From assembly GCA_031763025.1 (NCBI GenBank), contig JASSKH010000014.1, positions 12,347,201 to 12,411,200 on the forward strand: a stretch of DNA of 64,000 nucleotides, read 5' to 3'. The translations under genes and the position numbers were made by a program. This document shows, piece by piece, positions 34,060 through 46,097 of the stretch. The first letter of the stretch is position 1, and each line of letters starts with the position of its first letter. Under the pieces are notes generated by a model, which ran no database searches, was not told the origin of the DNA, and was given only the letters and a program-made list of their open reading frames with translations. The DNA comes from Macrocystis pyrifera. Taxonomy: Eukaryota > Sar > Phaeophyceae > Laminariales > Laminariaceae.

Positions 34060-34325
34060 GCCCTCGATGAAATGCATTCGAGCGCTGTTCTCAGTTTGCT
34101 TGTCTTTTTTTTCGTGAAGTCGCAGGTGGAGTTGTTGAGAGTGACGGGAGAGGCCAGTCGGGACCAGCACAGACGGAACCCCAGAGTGCTGTGTTTGGCT
34201 CAGGCAGAGCGTCTACTTGTTGGCTATCGGTATCACTTGTTATAGTACTCGGCTCCAGCAGCAGCACACGAAGACGGAACGAGCACCCGCACCAGTACCA
34301 CAGCAATGGGATCGATATCATTGAG
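34060..34325 (+). repeat. P/Q repeat, inverted partner of 38.5-39.2 kb
   Basis: 34,060-34,215 (P) matches 39,030-39,190 inverted, and 34,235-34,325 (Q) matches 38,530-38,615 inverted. The order is that expected of one inverted repeat whose right copy has gained about 410 bp between Q and P. A third partial P lies at 491-592. Confidence 0.6.
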
Positions 34326-34713
34326 GTGTAATTGGGGTTGTAGGGCTACATACAAGACTGTTGGCCAATTAAAAATGAAACATGAACGAGGAGATATCTC
34401 CAACAATCAGTCAGAAAGCTGACGACGCTCTCTTGGCCAAAGCAAAACATGTCGGTTGTTTATTACAACAAGTAAACGATAGATTGACAAGAGATCTCTG
34501 TACCGCGAAATAGTTGTTGGCGAAATGAGAAGTGAGGTGGATGCATGCTCTAGGGGGCAAGAGCTTTCCACCGGCGTCCTACGGTACAAGATCCCTTCTC
34601 CCAGATTGCTAGGGGACCTCATCCTCCCAAACCTGAAAAAAGTCCATTTTTTGTTGTGTGTTGGTACACATTCGACAGATTGACGTATTTTCAACTGCCG
34701 GGTTATTATTTTT

Positions 34714-34905
34714 GCGAGTACCCGAACATACGATGAGGATCGCAAAATACAAATAAAGGCGAAAAGTAGAAAGTAATCAACTAATTGCTGTCGTAAAATA
34801 CCTACGATAGTATGCAATTTTGGGTCATTCTGTTTGCGAGTACCGAAACATACGACGGGGACCGCAAAATACAAATAAAGGTGAAAAGTAGAAAGTAATC
34901 AACTA
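34714..34905 (+). repeat. 70-bp unit in tandem, period 122 bp
   Basis: 34,714-34,783 and 34,836-34,905 are nearly identical (GCGAGTACC, ACATACGA, AATACAAATAAAGG, GAAAGTAATCAACTA). A third, more diverged copy lies at 35,895-35,962. The first copy is an empty site and the second is filled by the MITE at 34,906. Confidence 0.85.
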
Positions 34906-35010
34906 TTACGGGGGTTCATAGTAAATAGGACTAAACATTGTTGGTAAGAATAGGTAAATATATAGGTTTTTGTGTGTACCGTAGGTCCTATTACGTGTGT
35001 TCCCCCGTGA
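34906..35010 (+). mobile_element. TTACGGGGG-family MITE, copy D
   Basis: 105 bp from TTACGGGGGTTCATAG to CCCCCGTGA, flanked by TA at 34,904-34,905 and 35,011-35,012. The sibling unit just upstream has CAACTAATTGCTG at the matching point with a single TA (34,782-34,783). Here CAACTA precedes and TAACTGCTG follows the element. This shows a TA duplication on insertion. Confidence 0.93.
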
Positions 35011-35012
35011 TA

Positions 35013-36230
35013 ACTGCTGTTGTTGTAAAAGACCTACGTTAGTTCGTATGCAATTTTTTTGTAGTATGCAATTTTTAATAGTACTCTTTTACAGGTGTGT
35101 GTGCTTGCTGTGTTTTTCATACATCAAGAGCGGAAGAGGCCAAGAACATGTACGATAGTGAGATTCACCAAAAACACGCACTTGTACGTCAAGACCTGCT
35201 GCAACATTTACAGGGAGTATTACGTCGTAAAGATTTCCGGTGTCTTGGTGTGTATGTCACGTGCGAACTGCTGTAAACCAACTTTCGACTGTCTTGTGTA
35301 CCCTGGCCCTCACGTGTCGATCTGCTGTTTCAGTGCGCGAAATAGTACTGGCCGAAATCAATTGGAAATCGAACCAGCTGTAAGTATTATCGTCTCGTCG
35401 ACCCTGGTGGCATCCAGGGGAGTCTCTGGCCAGTAGTCACTCGCGAGGGAAATGATGGAAAACGCGCGCGGTTCACGCAGCTTGCAAAGTTGAGTATCGA
35501 CCGATCTGCCGATCGGTTGAACTCACAGCTGACGTGCTTTCTTGGTTTCTTATAAAATAGTACTCGTAGATAGTTTTGTTGTCGCACAAGAAGTAATCCA
35601 CTCCTCCTGTTGTTGTAATGTATAATACCTGCTTGTGCTATAGTATGCAAAGTTGTTGTTGGCCAAATGAGAAATAAGGTGGGTGCATGCTCTAGGGGGC
35701 AAAAAACATGACTAAGTACTGTGGAAATGTCGTATCGTATAGGGGGTACATATAGGGTAGCCCTATAATGATACCAGGCTCTACTGCTATAGTATGCAAA
35801 TGACGACGCTTTGTTGGCCGCTGAAAAACATTTTGTGGGTTGTTACACATTCGACAGATTGACCTGTATTTTCAACTGGCGGGTATTATTATTTGCGAGT
35901 ATCGAAACATACGATGAGGATCGCGAACAAATGAAGGCGAAACGTAGAAAGTAATCCACTGCTGCCGGCGGCGTCCTACGGTATTCCCCCAAACCTGAAA
36001 AAAAAAAACCCTTTTTTTGCCATTCGCTCCTGTGAAAGAACTGCGATAGTATGCAACGTTTTTGCCATTCGAGAGAGATACAGCACTACAGCAGTAGTAC
36101 TCGTAGATAACTTTGCTGTGGCACAAAAAGTGACCCAGTCCTGTTGTACTGTAAAATACCTGCTATAGTATGCGAATGGAAACGCGAAGTACACCAAAAA
36201 AGTATTATTTCAGCTGGTTCGACGATACAC
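35013..36230. other. No supported gene; repeat fragments
   Basis: 35,462-35,560 is a copy of the CACGCAGCTTGCAAAGTTGA block also found at 12,585-12,680, with a CCGATCTGCCGATCGG hairpin at its centre. 35,665-35,710 and 35,965-36,035 are fragments of the GCATGCTCTAGGGGGCAA / CGGCGTCCTACGGTA repeat found intact downstream. Confidence 0.5.
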
Positions 36231-36711
36231 GATAGACGCTCGATCTCGACAGAGACTCAGTCCACGGGCAACCCGCGCGGTGGCGGGCAAGATCAACTAG
36301 TATAGATGACGGGCTCGGAGAAATGATGTGGATGCATGCTCTAGGGGACAAGAGGTTGCCGGCGTCGTCCGACGGTATCCTCCCAAACCCGAAAAGAAGC
36401 CCATTGTTTGCCATTCGACACGTTTGTTGTACAGTAAAAAGACCTGCTCGTGCGACGATAGACGATAGCCGTTTGTTGTTGTACAGTAACTGTAAAAGGC
36501 CCTGCTCGTGCGACGATAGACGATAGACGCTCGATCTCGACAGAGACTCAGCCCACGGGCAACAAGCTCGGTGTCGGGAAAGATCAACTAGTATAGATGA
36601 TGGGCTCGAAGAGATGAGGTGGATGCATGCTCTAGGGGGCAAGAGGTTGCCGGCGGCGTCCTACGGTAACCTCACAAACCTGAAAAAAAGCCCATTTGTT
36701 GCCATTCGAGA
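36231..36711 (+). repeat. Tandem duplication, period 291 bp
   Basis: GATAGACGCTCGATCTCGAC begins at 36,231 and again at 36,522. Each copy is followed by CTCAG-CCACGGGCAAC, GATCAACTAGTATAGATGA and GGATGCATGCTCTAGGGG blocks. A related segment lies at about 34,530-34,650. Both copies carry short open minus-strand frames that are repeat by-products. Confidence 0.8.
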
Positions 36712-36822
36712 CGGATACAGCAGTAGTAGTACTCGTAGATAATGTTTTTCATCTATTTCGTGCACACCAGCGGCCAATGCGCTGCACTGAGCGTAAGACC
36801 CAAGCGTCTGAGCCAACTCTTA

Positions 36823-37075
36823 TATTCATCGCCACCCTTGCACAACAAGACAGCACTCATATATTCATCGCCACCCTACCACAACAAGACAGCACTCCAG
36901 CAGTAGCAGGCACCTGGTCTGGTGTATAGACGTCTCCCCAACTCGGTATGGGCGTCTGAGCCAACTTTTGTATTCATCGCCACCCTTGCACAGCAAGACG
37001 GCACTACAGCAGTAGCAGGCACCTGGTCTGATGTATAGACGTCTCCCCAACTCAGTATGGGATATGGGATATGTT
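36823..37075 (+). repeat. Tandem repeat, period 109 bp
   Basis: TATTCATCGCCACCCT starts at 36,823 (39-bp partial unit), 36,862 and 36,971. The full units share CAGCAGTAGCAGGCACCTGG and TATAGACGTCTCCCCAACTC. Confidence 0.85.
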
Positions 37076-37215
37076 GATGGTATGGTATATGGGAATATGG
37101 GATATGGGATATGTGGGTGGTATGGTATATGGGAATATAGGAAAACCACCGTGTGTGGTATGGGTTGACGGTATGGTACGGGAAAAACACAGTATATGGT
37201 ATGGTACGTTTGCGG
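37055..37215 (+). repeat. GGTATGGTATATGGGA-type low-complexity tract
   Basis: Irregular repeats of GGTATGG and GGGATATG with no coding content. A (CAGA)n tract follows at 37,384-37,410. Confidence 0.8.
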
Positions 37216-37672
37216 TATGGTATCATGGTACGATGCCGTGGATGTATTATATGGCTAATTTGGCTGGTGGTATGATATGTTTCAGTATATAAGGTCCGTA
37301 AGGGTCGAATACGTCGTACGAATATCATCTGTAACGAGGTTATATATCGGCCATTGGAAAGTGTTCGCAAATATAAGCCTTGCGGACAGACAGACAGACA
37401 GACAGACAGACTTGCATTTACCAAAACAGAGAATCAGTTGTACAAATTGAGAACTGTGTCTCAGTTTCGGTAATTTCAAACTTATCTGTCCGTCTGACTG
37501 TCTGTCTGCAGTCACAAGGAAACTCCAGTCCTCGAAAAATCTGCTCCCGAGCCTCTCCCGACGTTGACGTGTATACCACGCGAATCGATAGATAGCGGAC
37601 ACACTTTATAAGCAACCTGGGCCAACTTTTGGGATCAACCGAGCCCTGCGCCTTGAGCTACACGACCCAACT

Positions 37673-38410
37673 TCACCGGGGGGGCAATCGCTCGTAGACA
37701 ATCGCTCGAGCCAGAGTCGGTACGAGCAGCGAAATATCTTTCGCAAATTGGCTACAGCGCATCGATCGTAACAAAAGTGGGATCACCTTATAGAAGCATG
37801 ACTCGCTCAGCGGGATTGGCCAAGGTTGTTGCCCACCGCTCGCAAACGGCTGTGCAAGGTCGCTTCTGGCTGCAAGGTCTGGCCTAATGGGGTTTGCAAT
37901 AGATTCTGTGGCGTGTTTCGGCAGGGTCGTTTCCTGCTCTACGGTAAATCGGAGTATAATTTTCAAACACCTGTGTTGCACCCCACGAAGAAAAACTGAT
38001 ATTTTGTCAAAGTCCCGCCAACATAGACGATGGAAGCACGTCTGCCGTTTTTTTTTCCAAAGTGACTTTACGTTTTTCTGCTCCAGCTCCGAACGTTTCC
38101 ATAGAACCAAATTTTCGCAGGGCAGATATATATGATGAGCTCCTTGGTGCACTCCCGTGAGTGTGCCAAAGCGACAGCACTTTTCTAGTGTCCTCCTTCG
38201 GGGCGACCTCGTCGCTGAAGTTTGAAAATGTGGTTCCAGTCGCTTGAATTTTCGGTTTCTTGTACTGTAGCCAAGTATTTTTCTTCTGGTGTAGAACGAG
38301 AAGGAGAAAGGTGCTGAAGCCAAAGGTGGTGTGCAGCAGCTCGAGACATGCCCTTTCCTCGTCTCGTCGACACGTACGAGTATCGAACTGTTGTTGTACG
38401 TGCAATTCAT
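37673..38410 (-). CDS. Unassigned 245-codon open frame
   Basis: A minus-strand frame with an ATG at 38,408-38,410, running without a stop to 37,673. It is basic and rich in Ser, Arg and Cys, with no domain, signal peptide or membrane segment that I recognise. A second minus-strand frame of 132 codons overlaps it, and no homologue exists in the window. Its length is more than expected by chance, but there is no other support. It may be a hypothetical gene, an exon, or a chance frame. Confidence 0.15.
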   Translation of the reverse strand: MNCTYNNSSILVRVDETRKGHVSSCCTPPLASAPFSFSFYTRRKILGYSTRNRKFKRLEPHFQTSATRSPRRRTLEKCCRFGTLTGVHQGAHHIYLPCENLVLWKRSELEQKNVKSLWKKKRQTCFHRLCWRDFDKISVFLRGVQHRCLKIILRFTVEQETTLPKHATESIANPIRPDLAARSDLAQPFASGGQQPWPIPLSESCFYKVIPLLLRSMRCSQFAKDISLLVPTLARAIVYERLPPR

Positions 38411-38529
38411 TGCGTTTGTTTCACGCGGCAAACAAAAACAGAAATAGTATTCTACTACAGTAGTAGCTGTACAAAAGCTTGCTGCGCTGTGACGCGCATC
38501 GCTTAAGTAATAATGTGTTTGTCACAGCT

Positions 38530-39190
38530 AAAACCGATGAAATCGATCCCAATCCTGTGGCACTGGTGCAGGTGCTCGTGCCGCTGTGGTGCCCTGCGAC
38601 TGGAAGCACCTCATTTTAAAGAGGAGTGTTGTTCCTGTGTCCCCGGGGTCGTTCCGGGTTTGTTGTGTGCCCGTATTCTCTGCCGACTGGCAGCAGCTGT
38701 CGCCTGGTCCAGCTGGCGGGACATCTGTCGTTAGTACTATATGACGAGGCTGAGAACGACAGCAACACATTCATCACAATACAACAACCGCCAACGCAGC
38801 AGCTTAATCTAGTTGGGAGCTTGACCATTGCTGTAGATCTGTGACGTTCGCCATCCCCACACTTTAGTAATCGTAGGCTGTGGAAGCATCTGGTGCATCA
38901 CTACCAACAACACGAAGCAGAAACGTTGTAGAATGTTGAATGCCCTTCACGAAGCAAGATGAATATATCCCATATTCCCGCCCAGTACGACCACGAGCAG
39001 TACCGATAGCCAGCACGCAGACGCTCCGTCTGAGCCAAACCCCGCCTGCTGCTGTGCCGTCCACGCCGGTGCCGACTGGTTTCTCTCGTCACTCTCACCA
39101 ACTCTTACTAACTCCACCTTCACAAAAAAATAAGACAAGCGAACTGAGAACAGCGCTCGAATGCATTTGGTCGAGGTCAATAACGACAAT
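38530..39190 (-). repeat. Q/P repeat, inverted copy
   Basis: 38,530-38,615 and 39,030-39,190 are the inverted partners of 34,235-34,325 and 34,060-34,215. The 410 bp between them (38,616-39,029) has no counterpart at 34.2 kb and may be an insertion; it has no obvious inverted ends. Confidence 0.6.
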
Positions 39191-40711
39191 AGGTACAGAA
39201 AAGGAAATGATGCTACTGCGTCCATCGTCGCGTACTACCGACATGCGAGGAGATACATGTACTCGCGACTGGGGGCCTGACCAGCCCTCGCTGGAGGCTA
39301 TGCCACTGGCTCATCTCAACCCACTCCATTGAGAATACAGTATTTACTGTCCGGACGACACATATTAGTCACCAAATTGCCAAATCTTTTATGGTTAACT
39401 TATATCAAATTATCACAATAGTATACCTGGTACCTGTTATTATAATTAGTTGATCCGTCGTTCTACCATGTGTATCCCAGCGCGCAGCAGACAATATATT
39501 TCACGTCCGGCGGTCGTTGGCACTGTAAACAGACCGTGATTTGATCAAAGGGTTCAATCAAACTTTGTCCCCCCGGTGGCAGGAGGAGGAAGGGTATAAG
39601 GGTGGAAGTACCACAATAGTGGCATGTATGCGAACAATGAAGATCGGTTACGGCCATTCGTTGTGGTACATATGGTGATCCGAGCGGACGCACACAATAA
39701 ATCCATCGGCTGTTTCTCCGTATTAATCCCGCGATATCGCTAGGCTTCCTTTCGTTCACAACTTCCGCCGTACGAATTGGTCAGGTTGTTCACCAGGTGT
39801 TCCCGAAGCATTACCGTAGCCTCAGCCTCGGAAAGGTAGTTGTGGGATACGTCGGAGCTTCACGCGCGACCTTGCTGCATACTAAGTCTGCGACGATCAA
39901 AGAAGGGCTCACGCATTGCATTTCATGTGCGTACATCTTCATCAACAGCAAGAATTGGCTGTCTAATTCGTCAGCCAATATGCGCGGCACTACCCTAAGA
40001 GTAGGAACGTGTGCCCGAGGTATAGGCGAATGGCCCAGCAACACCCTTGTCGTGCACCTCCTTTTCGTCGGTCAAACCTCCGATCGCACCCTTAGTCCCC
40101 CTCAAGGTGCCTCTGTCAACCGTGCCCAATATTTCGTTTTCGCTCCCTTCCGTGCCAAAATGGGTCTTGCCTGGTACTGCATCACCTCGGCTGACAAGGT
40201 CAACACACGATACCAGAGTCCCACCTTGGCAGGGGCACGCGCAAAGTTCGCGCAACGAGCAAACTCAACTGCCATTCACATCGATACCTCCGTACTACAG
40301 CACTAAGCAACCTCTATTTTAGATAAACACACGCAATTGTCAAAACGCTAGAGCTCGTTACAGAAGGTAGATCTGCAAACCTTCCCCGGCAGGTGCTGAA
40401 TACTTGGTATTTACTTCGTATAGGTGATATCGCCATGTCTTTCGGCATACTGTTGGCATGGCCTAACCTACAATCGATATCGCACGACTCTCGATAGGTG
40501 AGAAAAGGCGCTTCGCGCGAAGAATGCCCTCTTCGTTCAAGACTCTCCACGGTAGTCCACCCCAAAACGCGTAGCAGCATTCCTCTCGTGCGGTACTGGA
40601 GTAGATTCAATCACTAAAAATCTTTTCAACACATGTCATCAAAATAAATTGAACATAGTATCACATTCGACAATTCCTGAGAGATGCCGCCTGGAATCGG
40701 ATTGACGATCG
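39191..40711. other. No supported gene; unassigned open frames
   Basis: A plus-strand frame at 39,797-40,306 (169 codons) overlaps minus-strand frames of 77 and 86 codons. I cannot say which strand, if any, was coding. TACCTGGTA lies at 39,424. The region ends just downstream of ankyrin gene 2. Confidence 0.3.
39463..39600 (-). pseudogene. Unassigned CxxC protein fragment, copy 2
   Basis: On the minus strand it reads FDQITVCLQCQRPPDVKY and ends CCALGYTW. It matches the fragment at 27,440-27,566 in motif and spacing, in inverse orientation. The family is unknown to me. Confidence 0.35.
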
Positions 40712-42561
40712 TCATATAAACACCACCACTCTGCGAAACACGCCCACCTCGACCGCCGCGAGTTCTAGTAAGGCACCGACAAGCCCCGGCGAAGGTGCAG
40801 CCGCATTCGCTTGGGCTCCACGGTCGCCACACGTTTGACCTCGCCGACCGGAAGATGCTCCTGCGGTCATCACAACTTTGTCGACACTCCGCGACCTTTT
40901 GCTAAACCTAATCGTACAGTCACTCCACCCTGCTTGCACAGTACGAGAGCCAGGGCTGCCGCTGCTCGCGTTGAATTCGCAACGGTCAGTGTCACCTTCC
41001 TTCTGGCGAACTTGTGGTGGACGCTCGAAGAGAGTATCTGTATCCGTCCCTCGCGATTGCTTTGACGCCGGAACCCTAGGACCGCAGTCACTACCGTCGA
41101 CCGCCCAACACTTACCTCCACGCCCGACTTTCTCTAACGAATCTCGCCTGTTCTGAAGGATGACTAGCCAACCGCGGCGGCGCCATGACCTCTCTTGCTG
41201 TGAGCCCCTCAGCGCCAACTCAATGCGTCCAACTGACGTTAGATCCAACCGTCTGGCTCTCAACATATCTGAGAGGTGCGCCGAATCCTCCATGCGGTCG
41301 AGTGGGCGGCCTAGACCAATCACGTCGATCGCGACAGGCCTTGACACAATCGTACCGCTCCTAGACGACGACGCGGCTACCGCATCTGCAGCCGCCTGGT
41401 CCAGCGCGCCAGGGTCTGCGCCAGCGTTGAGCAAGGCGTCCACGCTTTCAGTGGCGTTGAAGCGGCAAGCCCAGTGTAGAGGTGTCAACCCGGCCGAGCA
41501 CCTTGACTCGACGTCAGCCCCAACTTCCACCAAGGCGCCAACTATAGGAGCGAAGCCGCATTTGCAAGCCAAAGACAGTGGAGTCTGGCCGTGGATATCG
41601 TCACGGTGTTCCATGTCGGCTCCGGCCTCGAGGAGGTCACCTACGATCTCCCCGCATCCGTTGAGGGCGGCGACATGTAGCGGAGAGATACCACGGTGGT
41701 CGCAAATATTCGGATCTGCGCCCGCCTGTAGCAAGACCCTCGAGATGGTGGCGTGATGGAAATGCGCAGCCCGATGCAACGGTGTGAATCCGGTGCCATC
41801 CTGCCAATCAAGAAATGCGCCGCCTTTTGTCAGACCGGATACCATTGCCACGTCTTGCATCGCCATGTTTACGTAGTCATAGACCAGTTTGCCTCCCATA
41901 TCACTCGTAGGCAGCAGTAGATGCGTGATCGCCGGTGATGTGTAGTGCGATTGCCTGGCGGACACTTCCGCCGGAATTAACCCTGCTCCATCGTGCTGCC
42001 CCCTGTCGAATCCAGCATCTAGCAGAGCTTCTACGACTCTCACGTGGCCACCAGCAGCGGCGCAGTGGAGGGCGGTGCTCCTCCAGTGCTCAACTCCGCA
42101 GCTAATATAGCAGCTTGAACGCCAGCAGTCTAATTCTCCAGCGCGGTAGTGAATCAGCACGCGAACAACTTCTGCATGTCCTCGGGACGCTGCCAGCATG
42201 ATTGGGGTGGTTTTGCACTCGCTGCGAGGGTCGACGCACGCCCCTGCCCCAAGAAGCGCAAGGACCACGCTACGGTGCCCTTGCTCGGCGGCCCAATGGA
42301 GCGGAGTGCGGCCGAATCGGTCGCGCAGGTCGCAGGAAAATCGTTCCTCTGCTAGCATTTCCACGACAGATGATAACATGCCTTGTGATGCGACGGAGTG
42401 AAACATCTCTTCCTGGTCCTCAATTACAACTACTGCTGGTGCATCTCTCATCGCTGCAGCGGCAGACCTGGGGAATATTGTAGCAACCAGGTTCCGATGG
42501 TTCGCGAGTGTTCCGAGGGGGTGGTCAGCAGCTTTGAGCTCCGCCTTGGTAGGAGAGAGAT
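40712..42561 (-). CDS. Ankyrin-repeat protein 2
   Basis: A minus-strand frame of about 616 codons, paralogous along its length to the protein at 14,613-16,601. Counting residues from the first codon of the open frame (42,628), ankyrin repeats are visible at about 72-100, 103-135, 138-169, 182-214, 278-310, 311-343, 345-378 and 379-411. The conserved module with IDVIGLG and RSWRRRGWLV spans about 432-492, and the end reads AAVEVGVFRRVV. Repeats in the middle are better kept than in gene 1. There is no ATG before residue 60, after conserved sequence has begun. A polypyrimidine stretch and CAG at 42,565-42,562 look like a 3' splice site, so I start the exon there; the first exon was not found. 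Role: protein binding by ankyrin repeats, partner unknown. Confidence 0.72.
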
Positions 42562-42691
42562 CTGGTAAAAACAAACCCGTCGCCAGATCTGGACAGCAGT
42601 GAAGAAAAAAACAAACAAACAGTTGCACGAGGTTTTGGAAGCGTTTTACTATTTCGGCATTTTGTCTGTACCGGCCCCAGTTTCAATGCCT

Positions 42692-42698
42692 CGTTGTT

Positions 42699-42743
<45 letters not shown>
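42692..42743 (+). repeat. (TTG)n microsatellite
   Basis: About 14 TTG units, with one TTA near the left end, just upstream of ankyrin gene 2 on the coding strand (there CAA). It might lie in its 5' region or first intron. Confidence 0.95.
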
Positions 42744-45700
42744 GCTGTTGTGGTTGTTGCTGTACCGTTGCTTTGGTTCGTGCACTATTAATAGTGTGAC
42801 TAAATATACCACTCAGGTGCAGGTTATAGAGACAGTTCGGGCATTGAGCCACTTTTTAGGCGAGAGTACAAATCAATCTGGATTTGTATTTTTTGTGTTC
42901 GCTATGATGACCTGGCGGTCCAAAGCAACGCAAAAGTAGACCAGAATCACACATTGATAACCTTCATCATAGTCCCCACTATAGGGGCACTCGGGCCTCG
43001 TCTTACGAGCGCTCCAGTTGAAGGTCCTTCCAATTGTTTTTTTTTGTTTTCTTGGAGCGGGGGACTTGCACGAGAATTGAAAGTTTCTCCTCGACCTCCA
43101 AAAAGCCAACGAAACAAGTTCACACAAAATGCAACCACCATCGGTCTTTTCCAATGATCATTTTTTTTTTTGTTTTTGACGGTCAAGGGAGCTGCAGTTA
43201 AGGCTGCTGCTGTAGCCCGCTGAATGCTCAGAGTCGTTGTTATCGGGCATTCTTTTTTTCATGTACCCGTCGGGGCATCCGTCAAATGAGCAAACGACAC
43301 ACCACACCCGCAGAGGTTGGAGTGGAAACACACCGTTGCAACCGTTGTGATCACATGGTGAAATAGGATTTTTTCTTCTTTTTTGCATTTTTATTTCACT
43401 TGGCTCTACTAACTCTCCCCCTGTCTAGCGAAAACAAATTCTGTGACAGTTCACATTTGTTTTTCCGGGCGCCCTTGGTACCAGGTATATATTTTGAAAA
43501 CAATCCCAAAGTTGTGAAATTTAATTTTCCTGCTACTTTGCCGTCTGTTAAATTCCACTATTTTTTTAATCTGGAAGTTATTTCCCAGTTCTGGAAACTC
43601 TGGCCTAAAACCCAATCGATATCAACAGCCCTAACCTACGAATGCCAGGTAGGTGTGCTGTTCAGTTGATCGCGCTGATGATGAAAAACGTAAGAAAAAA
43701 ATATTGTTTTACAGTAAAAAGTTCCGGAATTCAAATGGAACGAAAATTGAACAGACACCCGGGATATTGTTTTCGTTTCCCCTGTATGACCTTAACCAGG
43801 TTCTACGTATGTACATAAAACAAACCAAAACATGTGTGCATTTTGGATCAGTTTGTTCGTCGTATAAAATCAAACCAGAAACGATTCTTATATAGTGCAA
43901 CATCATAACAATGCCGAAGTCCTCATAATAACCTATAATCTGCACAAAAGTGATGAATGATTGTCTATGAACTCAAGCCGGGCTTGTGTTACCCGACAGC
44001 AGTCATCATCCTTTCCAAGGCAAGCCCGAGACCACAAAAGCATGAAGACGTCCATCACCGCAGCTGCCAATCGCGTGATCACTGGCCTGGCTCACGGTTG
44101 AGTGAGGAACTACTGTGAAGTTGCACGTGCTTGCACCACCACGCATAATAAAAAATACCTGCGATGGAGCTGTAGTGGCTCCTGCATAGTGCCTGCGTCC
44201 CTGTTCTTTCTGCTCTGTGTGGTGTGTTTAGAAAACTATTCTAGATAGTACCAGTAGTATGTACAAGGTGATACAAGGAGCTCTTTGTGTATTGCGTTGG
44301 ATTGCGTTGGTCCACTATTAATGGTTCAGGCCAGGTACATATATTCAGCATGGTCGGTTGCCCTGCAACGCTTGTTTCTATTTCGTGTTTTGAGTTTGCT
44401 GGAAGCAGGCCTTCTTACCTGGGGGAAGGATGAGTATGGTGTGTGGTGGACCAGGATAGGTGGTGGCATTCACGATGTCGACACCTAAGCACCACGAGGA
44501 GAACGCCCCTGCCTCTCTCTCTGGTAAATTCCTTTTGCCAGATAGAACGAGAAGAAGAGGAGGGGTCACAAGGTTCTGAACCTTCGTAACAGAGGAGCCG
44601 GTGTCAGAAACCGAGGCAAGCGTTGAACCGCACCATTCGTTCCGGAAGCCTTGTTTCTGTGCTGTGGGTGTGGGTATTGCAGGTAGGTGTGCGTCGTGTT
44701 GTTGCGCGCTGTGTTAAGCTCCAGAATTTGTTTCGGGACCATTGCTTGCGTGCTACTTGTGGTTGACAAATCAGAATTTCTCCGAGTGCGTGAAACAGTA
44801 GTGGCCAATCAAATCTGAATGTGCTACAACAAGTGGGAGATCAGCGATAACCACCAACGCACGACAATACGTGGAAAAACTAGCTTAGCCAAACCGAAGT
44901 TTGGTTGCCACTCCTCCAGTCGCCCCCGTTCATTTCACAGACGATTGATTGTTATGTTGGAGTTACGTGTTTCTTTTTGTTAAGTTTTTTTACATATTTG
45001 TAGTGAGTCGTATCACGTACCTGGTAGCAAAATAATAGCAGGTAGTAGGATACAGTATGTTGCTGACAACTAGGGTTCAATACTATTAATAGCAAGCAAT
45101 ACAATCTTGGCCTTATTGCGGCACCATCCTTCAACCCTTCTAGAACCGGAGTCTGGGTGTGGGGACAATCTACTTATTAGAGTACTTAGAGTTTGACTGC
45201 TTGTTCCCCAAAATAGGACTACGGTTCTAAAGAGTAATACCGGCAGCAGCAGCAGTAGTATCATAGCAGTAGTATTTATATTAATAGTAGCACTGCTGTT
45301 ACTACTACTGCTGTGTAGTAGGCCGTGACAATGGCTCCGCATGGGTGGCGCCATGCTCACTAACTTCAAGATAAAAGCGCTGGGGATTGATTCGTCACAC
45401 AGGCGTATAAAAAACTAGTAAGGTGACTGCCAGCTTGTTCGTTCGGTGTCCGCGTCGTCGGAGTTTTAGTAGCGCAGTCCGGTTTAGGGGACGAAGCGGT
45501 CGAATTTCAAGCACTTTCCCCCCAAAACGGGACTGCGTTTCCAGAATAATTGATAATTTATGATCCTTACGATTGTTTCATTCCACCATCTGCTTTCTTC
45601 TTTTTTTCACCTTTTTTTAGGAACATGGCGTGGGTGTCATCAGTGACTATTATTAATAATAGACTAGAAAGATAATGGAACAGAAAGCTTCACCGCGAAA

Positions 45701-45886
45701 TGCATTTTTTTTTTTTTGTTCTTGCATACACACATACATCTGCCACCAGGAATATACCAGGTACCAGTATTATCCACTATTTTAGTACTGGTTATAGAAT
45801 TCGTATGTCGTGCCTGTCATATCCGTCATATCCAGTATGATGAACATGTCATTGCATTGCCTACTGCTGAGCTTACTTCAGATGTG
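42744..45886. other. No supported gene in 3.1 kb
   Basis: Open frames are 60-120 codons and unrecognised. TACCAGGTA or TACCTGGTA lies at 43,479, 45,018 and 45,755; CTATTAATA near 42,786 and 45,083. A CAG/CTA-rich stretch lies at 45,240-45,320. 45,800-45,886 shares blocks with 61,620-61,700 inverted (CATTGCATTGCC, GTGCCTGTC) and may belong to the element E neighbourhood. Confidence 0.45.
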
Positions 45887-46097
45887 TGTGTGTTCTTCAC
45901 ATTAAACCGTTCTTCTACTCGTCGACATCCAGCACGTACTCGTAGCAACGTATTATCTCTCCTCTCTACTGCTGCTGCTGCTGCTGCCGTGGGTTTGTTT
46001 TGTTACCGCAGAATTTGTATCTCTCTAGGATTGAAGAATCGGCACGGACGCTGGTTGTCGACGGATAGAAAGAACGGTTTAACGTGAAGAACACACA
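45887..46097 (+). mobile_element. TIR element E, most complete copy
   Basis: The left end TGTGTGTTCTTCACATTAAA and the right end, read inward on the other strand, agree over about 45 bp (TGTGTGTTCTTCACGTTAAA, then CCGTTCTT and CGTCGACA). The interior is 110 bp and non-coding, with a GCTGCTGCTGCTG run. Partial copies lie at 1,066-1,216, 61,487-61,643 and 61,928-61,968. A miniature DNA transposon is likely; no target duplication is obvious. Confidence 0.7.

Noticed and set aside
42562..42628. Start of ankyrin gene 2 at 42,628
   Set aside because: The codon there is GTG, the residues are not shared with gene 1, and a 3' splice-like site lies between them and the conserved part.
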